From assembly GCA_015056565.1 (NCBI GenBank), contig SVGB01000020.1:1-47667 (forward strand): a stretch of 47,667 nt of DNA. The letters run 5' to 3'. The notes beneath the pieces were generated by a model. That model saw only the letters and a program-made list of their open reading frames with translations, was not told the DNA's origin and searched no databases. The DNA comes from Butyrivibrio sp. Its GTDB lineage: Bacteria > Bacillota > Clostridia > Lachnospirales > Lachnospiraceae. This document shows, piece by piece, positions 23,581 through 32,458 of this stretch. Position numbers and translations under genes: made by a program. The first letter of the stretch is position 1. The number at the start of each line of letters is the position of its first letter.

Positions 23581-24954
23581 ATGACAGCTGATTTAAAGGG
23601 AAAAAGAGTTCTGGTAATTGGTTCGGGCCTTTCTGGAGTTGGTTCTGTTAAACTTCTTGATCAGATTGGCGCGCTTCCTGTGATGTTGGAAGAGAACACC
23701 AAGGTTACAGAGGATGATATCAGAAAAAAGCTCTATGAAGAGGACAGAGATAAAACTGAGATCATTATTGGCGAAATAACAGATGATACACTTTCTACTA
23801 TTTCGCTTGTAGTGCCAAGTCCTGCAGTTCCGCTGGATTCTCCAACAGTTATGCGTATCAAGGCCTTAAATATTCCAATCTGGAGTGAGATCGAGCTTGC
23901 TTATAACTTCTCTAAGGGAACTATGGTTGCAATTACTGGAACCAATGGTAAGACTACAACCACAACCTTAGTTGGGGAGATCATGAAGGCTCACTTTGAC
24001 TCTGTGTATGTTGTAGGTAACATCGGAGTTTCTTTTGCAGAAAATGCTCTTGCAATGAGAGACGACACAGTGATAGTCGGTGAGATCAGCTCATTCCAGC
24101 TTGAGGCGGTTGACAATTTCCATGCAAAGGTTTCAGCTATCCTCAATATCACACCTGATCATCTGAACAGACATCATACCATGGAGTGCTATGCCTCCAT
24201 GAAGGAAAATATCACAAACAGACAGACTGCAGATGATACCTGCGTTCTTAATTATGACAATGAATACACAAGAGATTTTGGGAAAAGATGTCCATCCAGG
24301 GTGGTGTTCTTTTCAACAAAAGAGGAGCTTAAGGACGGCTTCTATCTCGAGGGTGAAAACATTGTGATGAGTACAGCAGGTGCTAAGACTGTCATCATGA
24401 ACATCCATGACATGAACCTTGTGGGACTGTGTAACGTCGAAAACGTTATGGCAGCCATCGCCATGAGCCTTGCCATGGGAGTACCTCTTTCAACTATCCT
24501 TGAGGTTATCAGGACCTTTAAGGCGGTTGAGCACAGAATTGAGTTTGTTGCTACAAAGAGGGGCGTGGATTATTACAATGATTCCAAGGGAACAAACCCT
24601 GATGCTGCAATTCAGGGCATCAGAGCTATGAGTAAGCCCACAATCCTTATTGGCGGCGGCTATGATAAAGGCAGCGAATATGATGAGTGGCTTGAGTGCT
24701 TTGGAGATACTGTGAAGCTCCTTGTCCTTATTGGACAGACAAAGGAGAAGATTGCAGAGTGTGCGAAGAAGCACGGATTTACAAATTATGTCTTAAAAGA
24801 CACCTTTGAGGAGGCTCTTGAGTTCTGCACAGAGAGTGCAAAACCGGGAGATGCAGTGCTTCTTTCTCCTGCCTGCGCAAGTTGGGATATGTTCCCAAGC
24901 TATGAGGTAAGAGGCAGAAGATTTAAAGAATATGTCAATAAGATAGCCGAGTAA
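23581..24954 (+). CDS. murD: UDP-N-acetylmuramoylalanine-D-glutamate ligase MurD
   Basis: The 457-residue cytosolic ligase adds D-glutamate to UDP-MurNAc-L-Ala. It has an N-terminal Rossmann domain (LVIGSGLSGVGSVKLL), the ATP loop GTNGKTTT (120-127), the NITPDHLNRH motif and the C-terminal YNDSKGTNPDAA and LLSPACASWDMF motifs, in the order and spacing of Mur ligases. Start ATG 23581 is preceded by GAGGAAGATAAGG. Confidence 0.95.
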   Translation: MTADLKGKRVLVIGSGLSGVGSVKLLDQIGALPVMLEENTKVTEDDIRKKLYEEDRDKTEIIIGEITDDTLSTISLVVPSPAVPLDSPTVMRIKALNIPIWSEIELAYNFSKGTMVAITGTNGKTTTTTLVGEIMKAHFDSVYVVGNIGVSFAENALAMRDDTVIVGEISSFQLEAVDNFHAKVSAILNITPDHLNRHHTMECYASMKENITNRQTADDTCVLNYDNEYTRDFGKRCPSRVVFFSTKEELKDGFYLEGENIVMSTAGAKTVIMNIHDMNLVGLCNVENVMAAIAMSLAMGVPLSTILEVIRTFKAVEHRIEFVATKRGVDYYNDSKGTNPDAAIQGIRAMSKPTILIGGGYDKGSEYDEWLECFGDTVKLLVLIGQTKEKIAECAKKHGFTNYVLKDTFEEALEFCTESAKPGDAVLLSPACASWDMFPSYEVRGRRFKEYVNKIAE

Positions 24955-24990
24955 GGCTATAGGAAAAGTTATTTGTTGTGAGGGGATTTA

Positions 24991-26136
24991 GTGAGAGCAG
25001 GAATCTTAAGGCGCGAAAGAGAAGAGTCGTACATTGACTACAGTTTGATATTTATCATTCTGTTTCTTTTGGCGTTCGGTCTTATCATGCTTTATTCTAC
25101 AAGTTCATATGAGGCAGCCCTTGACTACGGAGATTCTGCATATTACTTCAAGCATCAGCTTATCCCTACAATCCTGGGACTTGCAGGCATGATGGTAATG
25201 TCTTACATTCCCTACAAGGTACTTTCAAGGCTTGCTATGCCTATCTACCTGGCTGCTGCAGCACTTCTTATACTGATCATCCCTTTTGGTAAGACTGTAA
25301 ATGGTGCTAAGAGATGGATCATCATCATGGGCGTATCGATCCAGCCTGCAGAGGTCGCCAAGGTGGCTACCATCATTTTCACAGCGACTATCATCATCAA
25401 GTTAAAAAGAAATCTTATGAGCTACAAGGGATTTGGTGTTGCTTTACTTTTCCCTCTTATACTTGCGGGAATGGTTTATGGCATCACAAGGAACCTGAGC
25501 TCAGCTATTATCATCATGGGAATCACAGTTGTTATGCTGTTTATTTCAACTCCCGGATACAAGAGATATATCATCGCAGCAGTGGCGCTCTTGGGAATCG
25601 TGGCGCTTCTTGTTTTGCTGATCGCCAATTCTGATCAGTCAAGCGGCATGAATTACCGTTTTGAGCGAGTACTTGCATGGCTTGATCCAAATGCCCACGC
25701 TTCAGGCAAGGGATTCCAGACACTGCAGGCACTGTATGCCATTGGCTCTGGCGGAGTCTTTGGAAAGGGCCTTGGAGAGAGCATGCAGAAAATGGGTTTC
25801 ATCCCGGAGGCTCAGAACGATATGATCTTTTCCATTATCTGCGAAGAGCTTGGACTCTTTGGAGCTATTGCAGTTATGCTCATGTTCCTTCTTCTTATCT
25901 GGCGACTTATGATAATTGCAAACAATGCGCCTGATATGTTTGGAGCTCTACTGGTAATCGGCGTTATGGGACACATAGCGATCCAGGTTATCCTTAATAT
26001 TGCGGTTGTAACTAATACTATTCCCAATACAGGAATCACGCTTCCCTTTATCAGCTATGGCGGTTCTGCCGTTATCATTCAGCTGGCTGAGGTTGGAATA
26101 GCCTTGAACGTGGCAAGAAATATAGGCAGAGAATAA
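24991..26136 (+). CDS. ftsW: Septal SEDS peptidoglycan polymerase FtsW
   Basis: The 381-residue membrane protein has about ten hydrophobic segments and the SEDS-family marks LYSTSSYEA, GAKRWI, QPAEVAK, SGGVFGKGLGES, PEAQNDMIFSIICEELG and the final TGITLPFISYGGSAVI. SEDS proteins polymerise glycan strands together with a class B PBP. The start is GTG with GAGGGG upstream. RodA is the alternative, but the dcw location favours FtsW. divIB follows after 6 bases. Confidence 0.9.
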   Translation: MRAGILRREREESYIDYSLIFIILFLLAFGLIMLYSTSSYEAALDYGDSAYYFKHQLIPTILGLAGMMVMSYIPYKVLSRLAMPIYLAAAALLILIIPFGKTVNGAKRWIIIMGVSIQPAEVAKVATIIFTATIIIKLKRNLMSYKGFGVALLFPLILAGMVYGITRNLSSAIIIMGITVVMLFISTPGYKRYIIAAVALLGIVALLVLLIANSDQSSGMNYRFERVLAWLDPNAHASGKGFQTLQALYAIGSGGVFGKGLGESMQKMGFIPEAQNDMIFSIICEELGLFGAIAVMLMFLLLIWRLMIIANNAPDMFGALLVIGVMGHIAIQVILNIAVVTNTIPNTGITLPFISYGGSAVIIQLAEVGIALNVARNIGRE

Positions 26137-26142
26137 CAGTTT

Positions 26143-26940
26143 ATGGCAAAAAGGAAAAAGAAATACAAAAAGAGGGGCGAAAATCCCCTGAAAATAGTTG
26201 GAAGGACCATCTTTGATCACAAGAGCATATATATAATCATAGGAGTACTTTTGATCCTGCTTATTATTGGAGCTGTGGCCATTAAGTACATTGCGGATAA
26301 TTACACCATCACAAACATATATGTCACAGGAAATACTCATTACACCAATGATGAGATCATAGATATGGTCATAACAGACAGGCTCAGCAATAACTCCTTG
26401 TACCTGTCAATGAAATACAGGAACAAGAGCATTGAGGGTGTGCCTTTCATAGAAAAAATGGATGTGGATATAGTGTCTCCGGATACAGTCCGGATAAATG
26501 TCTACGAGAAGGCTGTTGCTGGCTATATAGCTTATCTTGGCAGGTACATGTACTTCGACAGGGATGGAATAGTAGTTGAGAGCTCCCTTGAGCCATCTGA
26601 TACAGCACCGCAGGTCATGGGACTTTCCTTTGATTACTGCATAATGCATGAGAAGCTTCCTATCGAGAACCAGGACGTTTTTGAAGAGATACTTGATATA
26701 ACCCAGCTTCTTTCCAAGTACCAGCTTGGGGCAGACAGGATCTTTTTTGACAGTGAGTACAATGTGTACCTTTATTTTGACGAAATTGAGGTAAGTTTGG
26801 GCAAAGAAGATTTCATTGACGAGAAAATTATCCAACTTCAATATATCCTTCCAGAGCTTAGTGGAAAAAAAGGAATTTTGGAGATGAAAGATTTTGACGA
26901 CGATACAAAAAACATCACTTTTGAAGAGAAAAGTCAGTAA
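26143..26940 (+). CDS. divIB: Cell division protein DivIB/FtsQ
   Basis: The 265-residue protein has a Lys-rich cytosolic head, one membrane helix (residues about 27-49) and a POTRA domain that begins NYTITNIYVTGNTHYTNDEI, followed by the FtsQ/DivIB beta domain (INVYEKAVAGYIAYLGRYMY, DRDGIVVES). It joins FtsL and DivIC at the septum. There is no strong ribosome site; the 6-base gap to ftsW suggests translational coupling. murG, murC and murB, which lie nearby in many species, are absent here. Confidence 0.9.
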   Translation: MAKRKKKYKKRGENPLKIVGRTIFDHKSIYIIIGVLLILLIIGAVAIKYIADNYTITNIYVTGNTHYTNDEIIDMVITDRLSNNSLYLSMKYRNKSIEGVPFIEKMDVDIVSPDTVRINVYEKAVAGYIAYLGRYMYFDRDGIVVESSLEPSDTAPQVMGLSFDYCIMHEKLPIENQDVFEEILDITQLLSKYQLGADRIFFDSEYNVYLYFDEIEVSLGKEDFIDEKIIQLQYILPELSGKKGILEMKDFDDDTKNITFEEKSQ

Positions 26941-26981
26941 ATTGTCAAGCAAATTGTGAACATTTTATTAAAAAATATTGG

Positions 26982-27010
26982 TTGAAAATCGAAACAAAAA
27001 ATCGTATCAT
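26982..27010 (+). promoter_or_regulatory. Promoter of ftsZ
   Basis: TTGAAA (26982-26987) and TATCAT (27005-27010) are 17 bases apart in the 111-base gap before ftsZ, so ftsZ can be transcribed independently of the dcw operon. Confidence 0.7.
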
Positions 27011-27051
27011 AGCTATTAGGAGTCTATGAGGTTTATGAAGGAGGAGTTGTT

Positions 27052-28296
27052 TTGCTGGAGATTAAGTCTAACGAGGCAGAAAATGCCTGCAAGATCATCG
27101 TCGTCGGGGTTGGCGGTGCAGGTAATAATGCTGTAAATAGAATGGTAGATGAAAATATTACCGGTGTAGAATTCATCGGTATTAATACTGATAAACAGGC
27201 ACTTCAGTTGTGCAAAGCGCCAAAGCTTTTACAGATTGGCGAGAAGCTCACTAAGGGACTTGGAGCAGGCGCTAAGCCTGAGATCGGACAGAAAGCAGCA
27301 GAAGAGAGTTCAGAGGAAATATCAGCAGCACTTAAGGGCGCTGATATGGTTTTCGTTACCTGTGGTATGGGTGGCGGAACTGGTACCGGAGCAGCTCCTG
27401 TTGTAGCTAAGCTTGCAAAAGAGATGGGCATCCTTACTGTAGGTGTTGTTACCAAGCCTTTCAGCTTTGAGGCTCGTGTTCGTATGCAGAATGCTATGCT
27501 TGGCATTAGCAACATCAGAAACAACGTAGATACTCTTATCGTTATTCCTAATGATAAGCTTCTTCAGATAGTAGATAGACGCACTACAATGCCAGATGCA
27601 CTTAAGAAGGCTGATGAAGTACTTCAGCAGGCAGTTCAGGGAATCACTGATCTTATCAATGTTCCTGCAGTTATCAACCTCGACTTTGCTGATGTTTCAA
27701 CAGTCATGAAGGACAAGGGCATCGCTCATATCGGTATTGGTAGTGGCAAGGGTGATGACAAGGCAACAGATGCTGTTAAGATGGCTGTTGAGAGTCCACT
27801 TCTTGAGACCAAGGTAAACGGGGCAACAGATGTTATCATCAATATCTCTGGTGATATCACTCTTACAGATGCATCTGATGCATCAGAATATGTTCGTCAG
27901 CTGGCTGGTGATGACGTTAACGTTATCTTCGGTGCAATGTATGACGAGAGCAAGACAGATACATGTACTGTTACTGTTATTGCAACAGGTATTGAGGCAA
28001 CAGGTACAGGCAATGCAGCAGTAGCCCAGGCTAAGGCACAGGCTGCAGCTAAGCCAGTAGCACCTGCTCCTACTCCAGTAGCACAGACAGTAGCTACACC
28101 AGTTACTCCTGTTCAGCCAGTAGTAACTCCTGTGACACCAATCCAGCCTACAATTTCAACTATTGGTACTCCTGCTGCAGAGGCTCCAGCTACATCATCA
28201 GCAACAAGACCTCTGACACTTAACAGACCAAGCGAGATCAAGAGTACTGTTGAGCCTAAGTCTCTCAAGATTCCTGATTTCCTTCAGAGAAAATAA
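27052..28296 (+). CDS. ftsZ: Cell division GTPase FtsZ
   Basis: The 414-residue tubulin homologue has the GTP loop [12 protein letters not shown] (GGGTGTG at residues 107-113), the early [14 protein letters not shown] motif and the T7 loop residues [11 protein letters not shown]. After the core (about residue 320) there is an Ala/Pro/Val/Thr-rich linker, then the conserved end [13 protein letters not shown], which binds SepF/FtsA-type partners. The start codon is TTG 27052, behind AAGGAGGAG with good spacing; no better ATG is available. Terminator follows directly. Confidence 0.97.
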   Translation: MLEIKSNEAENACKIIVVGVGGAGNNAVNRMVDENITGVEFIGINTDKQALQLCKAPKLLQIGEKLTKGLGAGAKPEIGQKAAEESSEEISAALKGADMVFVTCGMGGGTGTGAAPVVAKLAKEMGILTVGVVTKPFSFEARVRMQNAMLGISNIRNNVDTLIVIPNDKLLQIVDRRTTMPDALKKADEVLQQAVQGITDLINVPAVINLDFADVSTVMKDKGIAHIGIGSGKGDDKATDAVKMAVESPLLETKVNGATDVIINISGDITLTDASDASEYVRQLAGDDVNVIFGAMYDESKTDTCTVTVIATGIEATGTGNAAVAQAKAQAAAKPVAPAPTPVAQTVATPVTPVQPVVTPVTPIQPTISTIGTPAAEAPATSSATRPLTLNRPSEIKSTVEPKSLKIPDFLQRK

Positions 28297-28309
28297 TGAT
28301 ATTTAATTT

Positions 28310-28342
28310 CCCTCCGCTGAAAAAGCGGAGGGATTTTTTATT
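28310..28342 (+). terminator. Rho-independent terminator of ftsZ
   Basis: CCCTCCGCT (28310-28318) pairs with AGCGGAGGG (28324-28332) and is followed by ATTTTTTATTTTT. Confidence 0.92.
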
Positions 28343-28401
28343 TTTGCGAAGAAATCACGGCTTATATCAATATTTTATATAGAAAAATGCGGTAAATCAT
28401 G

Positions 28402-28449
28402 CTACAATAATTTGTGTATTGATATTGTTTTTCACACAATATACAGTGG
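28402..28449 (+). promoter_or_regulatory. Paired NrdR boxes and -10 region upstream of nrdR
   Basis: ACACAATATACAGTGG (28434-28449) agrees at 14 of 16 positions with the NrdR box consensus ACACWATATATWGTGT as I recall it. A weaker box, CTACAATAATTTGTGT (28402-28417), lies 16 bases upstream, the spacing usual for NrdR box pairs. The weaker box covers TGC-TACAAT, a possible extended -10 promoter (28400-28408), so NrdR could repress its own gene. Confidence 0.6.
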
Positions 28450-28479
28450 ACATATCATTAAAAAATTGGAGGGAAAGTC

Positions 28480-28992
28480 ATGAAGTGCCCGTTTTGCGGA
28501 AAAGATGACACAAGAGTTATTGATTCAAGGCCAGCTGATGAGAATACTTCCATCAGACGTAGGAGAGTATGCGATTCCTGTGGTAAGAGATTTACAACTT
28601 ATGAGAAGGTTGAGACTATTCCGCTTATAGTCATCAAGAAAGGTGATGTTCGTGAGCCTTACGATCGTTCCAAGATCGAAGCTGGCGTACTTAGGGCATG
28701 TCATAAGAGACCTGTAAGTGCAGAGCAGATTTCAAGGCTTGTTGATGCTGTAGAGACAGAAGTGTTCAACATGGAGCAAAAAGAGATTCCCAGCCGGGCT
28801 ATCGGTGAGATCGTCATGGACAAGATGAAGAATCTTGACCCTGTTGCTTATGTGAGATTTGCATCTGTTTATAGAGAATTTAAAGACGTTAATACATTTA
28901 TGGATGAACTTAAGTCAGTGCTTAGAAAAGAGGCAGATGGCACAATAACCGATGCTACAGATAAAAGTACTCCTCTTTTAAAGGAACAATAA
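28480..28992 (+). CDS. nrdR: Transcriptional repressor NrdR
   Basis: The 170-residue protein has the zinc ribbon KCPFCGKDDTRVIDSR with RRRRVCDSCGKRFTTYE (four cysteines) at residues 2-50 and an ATP-cone domain (VIKKGDVREPYDRSKIEAGVL, then RVASVYREFKD-like end FASVYREFKDV). NrdR senses ATP/dATP and represses ribonucleotide reductase genes. The C-terminal 20 residues are variable. GGAGGG precedes the start. It has its own promoter and terminator. Confidence 0.95.
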   Translation: MKCPFCGKDDTRVIDSRPADENTSIRRRRVCDSCGKRFTTYEKVETIPLIVIKKGDVREPYDRSKIEAGVLRACHKRPVSAEQISRLVDAVETEVFNMEQKEIPSRAIGEIVMDKMKNLDPVAYVRFASVYREFKDVNTFMDELKSVLRKEADGTITDATDKSTPLLKEQ

Positions 28993-29002
28993 TAGCCAAT
29001 TT

Positions 29003-29036
29003 CCCCGAGGAAGCGTATCTTCTTCGGGGTGTTTTT
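29003..29036 (+). terminator. Rho-independent terminator of nrdR
   Basis: CCCCGAGGAAG (29003-29013) pairs with CTTCTTCGGGG (29019-29029), with one G-T pair, and is followed by TGTTTTTTG. Confidence 0.9.
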
Positions 29037-29039
29037 TGC

Positions 29040-29068
29040 TTGACATTTTATTAACCAGACCGTATATT
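29040..29068 (+). promoter_or_regulatory. Strong promoter of the first ABC importer operon
   Basis: A consensus TTGACA (29040-29045) and TATATT (29063-29068) are separated by 17 bases. It begins right behind the nrdR terminator and is followed by a leader of about 50 bases with a small GGACC/GGCCC hairpin and an AGGAGG site. Confidence 0.85.
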
Positions 29069-29124
29069 GTTCATGTGATGGACCTAAAAGGCCCATGAAA
29101 ACTTAATACTAGGAGGATTTTAAC

Positions 29125-30654
29125 ATGATCAACAAGTACTCCCTAAGGAGAAAAACAAAAGGAGCATTTGCAATCGTGTTAACGACACTGGCTATTGCAT
29201 TGAGTGGATGCTCAAGCGACAAGACAGCAGGAGATGATTCTTCTAAGATTACTATCGGAATACCTCAGGATATTGATGGTCTTGACCCCCATTATGCGAC
29301 AGGGGCAGGAACTAAGGAGGTTCTTTTTAATTTGTTCGAAGGGCTTGTTAAGCCTGATGAGAACGGTAATCTTAACCCTGCTGTAGCAAGTGAGTTCACG
29401 GTTTCAGATGACAACAAGGTTTATACCTTTACCTTGAGAGATGGGATCAAGTTCCACGATGGAAGCGCCGTTACAGTAGAGGATATCAAGTATTCTATTG
29501 AACGTAATGCGGGCACTGATGGCAGTGAGCCCCTTATCTCATCTTATTCCAACATTGACAGCGTAAATATCGTAGATGACAAGCACGTAGAAATAGTGCT
29601 TAAGGAAGGGGATTCTGATTTCCTTTCACAGCTTACAGTAGCTATCCTTCCTGCATCTAACACAGATCCTGCAACTAATGTTATCGGTACAGGCCCATAC
29701 AAGTTTGTATCAAGCTCACCTCAGGAGAACTTCATCATGACAAGATTTGATGATTATTGGGGAGAAAAGGCATATATCAAGGATGTAGTGTTCAAGATCG
29801 AGGCCAATTCAGATGCTGTAGTTATGGACCTTAATGGTGGATCCATAGATATGTATCCACGTATCACAAGCACACAGGTAGCACAGCTGAGCGAGGACTT
29901 TGAGGTTTATGAAGGTACAATGAACCTTGTACAGGCTCTTTACCTTAACAATGCTGAGAAGCCTTTTGATGATGTAAGAGTTCGTCAGGCTCTCTGCTAC
30001 GCTATAAACCCTCAGGAGATCATGGATTACGTATCAGATGGTGCAGGCACAGAGATTGGAAGTGCTATGTTCCCTTCATTTAGCAAGTATTTCCTTCCTG
30101 AGCTCAATGATACTTACAACACTGACTATGACAAGGCAAAAGAGCTCCTTGCAGAGGCAGGTTATCCAGATGGATTTGAATTTACAATAACTGTTCCATC
30201 TAACTACACACAGCATGTTGACACTGCACAGGTTCTTTCAGAACAGCTCAAGAACATCGGCGTTAAGGCTGACATCCAGGAGATTGAGTGGAACTCATGG
30301 ATCTCAGATGTTTACTCAGACAGGAAGTATCAGTCAACTGTAGTAGGCGTAGATGCATCAACTCTTGCAGCTTCCTCACTTCTTGCAAGATACGTATCAG
30401 ATGCAGGCAGGAACTTTACTAACTTTAACAGCGCTGCTTACGATGAGGCCTATGCAAATGCACAGAATACCTCAGATGACAGTGCTAAGACTGAGTACTA
30501 CAAAGAGTGTGAGAGGATCCTCTCAGAAGAGGCAGCAAGCGTATACATCCAGGATCTTCCTGAATTTGTTGCTCTTAACAAAAAATATACAGGATATGTT
30601 TTCTATCCTCTTTATGTTCAGGACATCAGTAAGATCAAACCTGTCACTGAATAA
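29125..30654 (+). CDS. ABC transporter substrate-binding lipoprotein, SBP family 5 (peptide/nickel type)
   Basis: The 509-residue protein has a lipoprotein signal with lipobox LSGC (Cys29), so it is anchored outside the membrane. The IGIPQDIDGLDPHYATGAG start of the mature part, FHDGSAVTVEDIKYSIER and the late NIGVKADIQEIEWNSW segment are typical of DppA/OppA/NikA-type receptors. It delivers substrate to the permeases and ATPases encoded next (gaps of 39 bases or overlaps). Substrate could be dipeptides or a metal complex; the short ATPases slightly favour the Nik-like branch. Confidence 0.9.
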   Translation: MINKYSLRRKTKGAFAIVLTTLAIALSGCSSDKTAGDDSSKITIGIPQDIDGLDPHYATGAGTKEVLFNLFEGLVKPDENGNLNPAVASEFTVSDDNKVYTFTLRDGIKFHDGSAVTVEDIKYSIERNAGTDGSEPLISSYSNIDSVNIVDDKHVEIVLKEGDSDFLSQLTVAILPASNTDPATNVIGTGPYKFVSSSPQENFIMTRFDDYWGEKAYIKDVVFKIEANSDAVVMDLNGGSIDMYPRITSTQVAQLSEDFEVYEGTMNLVQALYLNNAEKPFDDVRVRQALCYAINPQEIMDYVSDGAGTEIGSAMFPSFSKYFLPELNDTYNTDYDKAKELLAEAGYPDGFEFTITVPSNYTQHVDTAQVLSEQLKNIGVKADIQEIEWNSWISDVYSDRKYQSTVVGVDASTLAASSLLARYVSDAGRNFTNFNSAAYDEAYANAQNTSDDSAKTEYYKECERILSEEAASVYIQDLPEFVALNKKYTGYVFYPLYVQDISKIKPVTE

Positions 30655-30693
30655 TTAAAAAAGTAGGACAAACCTAAGGCGAGGTACACATAT

Positions 30694-31641
30694 ATGAAAT
30701 ATATCATTAAAAAGTTTGGCATGATGGTAGCCACATTACTGGTAGTTTCTTTATGTGTGTTCCTCGCCTTTAATATTATTCCAGGGGATCCGGCCCTTAA
30801 AATGCTGGGAACGGAGGCTTCCCCTGAACTGGTTGAACAGGTGAGAGCAGAAATGGGACTTAATGACCCTGTTCTTATTCGCTATGCAAGATGGTTTCTG
30901 AATTTTATCAGAGGGGATTTTGGTACTTCCTATAACTATAAGGTCCCTGTAGGCAGCATGATCTCAAGCAAGATCCCAATAACGCTGACTATGGGCATCA
31001 TGGCCTTCCTGATGACTGTCATGGTTTCAATCCCTCTTGGCATTATTACAGCCAAGCATGAGAATGGGCTTCTGGACAGGAGCATAACGGTGATAAACCA
31101 GGTTATAATGGCTATTCCACCTTTCTTTTCCGGAATCCTTATCACGTTTATCTTCGGAATGATCCTAAGGCTCTTTACTCCGGGAGGATTTGTCAACTAC
31201 ACTGTGAATTTTGGGAAGTTTGTCAGATATCTCATCTTCCCTGCAGTGGCGATAGCTCTTCCTAAGATTGCTATGACAGTAAAGATGCTAAGGGGCAGCC
31301 TTATTGATGAGTCACTTAAGGACTATGCAAGAACTGCTTATTCAAGGGGGAATAACACAAACGGTGTGCTGTATAGGCATATTCTTAAAAATGCCATTAT
31401 CCCCGTCATTACATTTCTTGGAATGGCCCTTGCAGATATGATCGCAGGAAGTATAGTTATTGAACAGGTATTTAGTATCCCTGGCATAAGCAGGATACTT
31501 CTTACCAGCATCAGCAACAGGGATTATCCTGTTGTAGAAGCTATCATTATGGGAATTGCCATGATCGTCATCGTGGTCAATTTCCTGGTTGATGTAATTT
31601 ACAGAATTGTGGATCCAAGGATAGGACTTGAGGATGAGTAA
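30694..31641 (+). CDS. ABC transporter permease, DppB/NikB type
   Basis: The 315-residue protein has six hydrophobic segments and the binding-protein-dependent permease signature (ARTAYSRGNNTNGVLYRHILKNA, with the EAA-loop layout). The NIIPGDPALKMLG segment after helix 1 is typical of the first permease of peptide/nickel importers, where GDPA is highly conserved. It pairs with the next permease, whose start overlaps its stop codon. Confidence 0.92.
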   Translation: MKYIIKKFGMMVATLLVVSLCVFLAFNIIPGDPALKMLGTEASPELVEQVRAEMGLNDPVLIRYARWFLNFIRGDFGTSYNYKVPVGSMISSKIPITLTMGIMAFLMTVMVSIPLGIITAKHENGLLDRSITVINQVIMAIPPFFSGILITFIFGMILRLFTPGGFVNYTVNFGKFVRYLIFPAVAIALPKIAMTVKMLRGSLIDESLKDYARTAYSRGNNTNGVLYRHILKNAIIPVITFLGMALADMIAGSIVIEQVFSIPGISRILLTSISNRDYPVVEAIIMGIAMIVIVVNFLVDVIYRIVDPRIGLEDE

Positions 31642-32458
31642 GGCAAGATACGACTTAAAAAGAAATATAAAAAGCAATCCATACCTTCTCGCAGGGCTGA
31701 TAATAACAGGCCTGATACTTCTTATGACTATTGTGGGGATCTTTTGGACTCCATATGAGCCCACAGCTATGAGTGCTTCAGAGAAGCTAAAGGGAGTATC
31801 CCTCAGGCACATAATGGGAACTGACAACATGGGACGAGACATTTTCAGCCGCGTTATGTATGGAAGCAGGATAACACTACTTATTGCTATTGGCACAGTT
31901 GCAATAGGAGCAGGTGTGGGGACTATCATTGGCGCTCTGACAGGCTATTTTGGCGGAATGCTTGATGAAGTGATGATGCGTATCATTGATGCGTTGTTTG
32001 CATTTCCAAGTATTTTGCTTGCACTTGTCATTGTCAGCGTGTTTGGTACAGGCTGGATACAGCTTCTTGTTTCTCTGGGAATAGCTTTTGTACCAAGCTT
32101 TGCCAGAATTGTGAGGGGAGAAGTGCTTAGATGTAAAAATATGGACTATGTGGAGAATGCCAGACTTCAGGGCGTGTCTGATTTCCGTATGATCTTTGTC
32201 CATATTGTTCCAAATATAAAAGGCGTTCTGGCGTCTTCAATAATGATCGGATTTAATAATGCGGTTCTGGCAGAAGCTGGTCTTAGTTACCTTGGAGTTG
32301 GCTCTCAGCCGCCCTACGCAAGCCTTGGGAAAATGCTTTCTGACGCCCAGCAATATATGTTTACTATGCCTAGCTACGTTCTTTTCCCAGGTGCAGTTAT
32401 AGTTCTTATGGTACTTGGATTTGCATTTTTAGGAGAGGGGATCAGCAGATGGAAATAA
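31634..32458 (+). CDS. ABC transporter permease, DppC/NikC type
   Basis: The 274-residue protein starts with ATGAGTAA, overlapping the stop of the first permease by 8 bases. It has the DppC/OppC-like MGTDNMGRDIFSRVMYGSRI motif and EAA loop (ENARLQGVSDFRMIFVHIVPN). An in-frame TTG at 31628 is possible but less likely. Its end overlaps the next ATPase gene by 10 bases, so the operon is tightly coupled. Confidence 0.92.
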   Translation: MSKARYDLKRNIKSNPYLLAGLIITGLILLMTIVGIFWTPYEPTAMSASEKLKGVSLRHIMGTDNMGRDIFSRVMYGSRITLLIAIGTVAIGAGVGTIIGALTGYFGGMLDEVMMRIIDALFAFPSILLALVIVSVFGTGWIQLLVSLGIAFVPSFARIVRGEVLRCKNMDYVENARLQGVSDFRMIFVHIVPNIKGVLASSIMIGFNNAVLAEAGLSYLGVGSQPPYASLGKMLSDAQQYMFTMPSYVLFPGAVIVLMVLGFAFLGEGISRWK

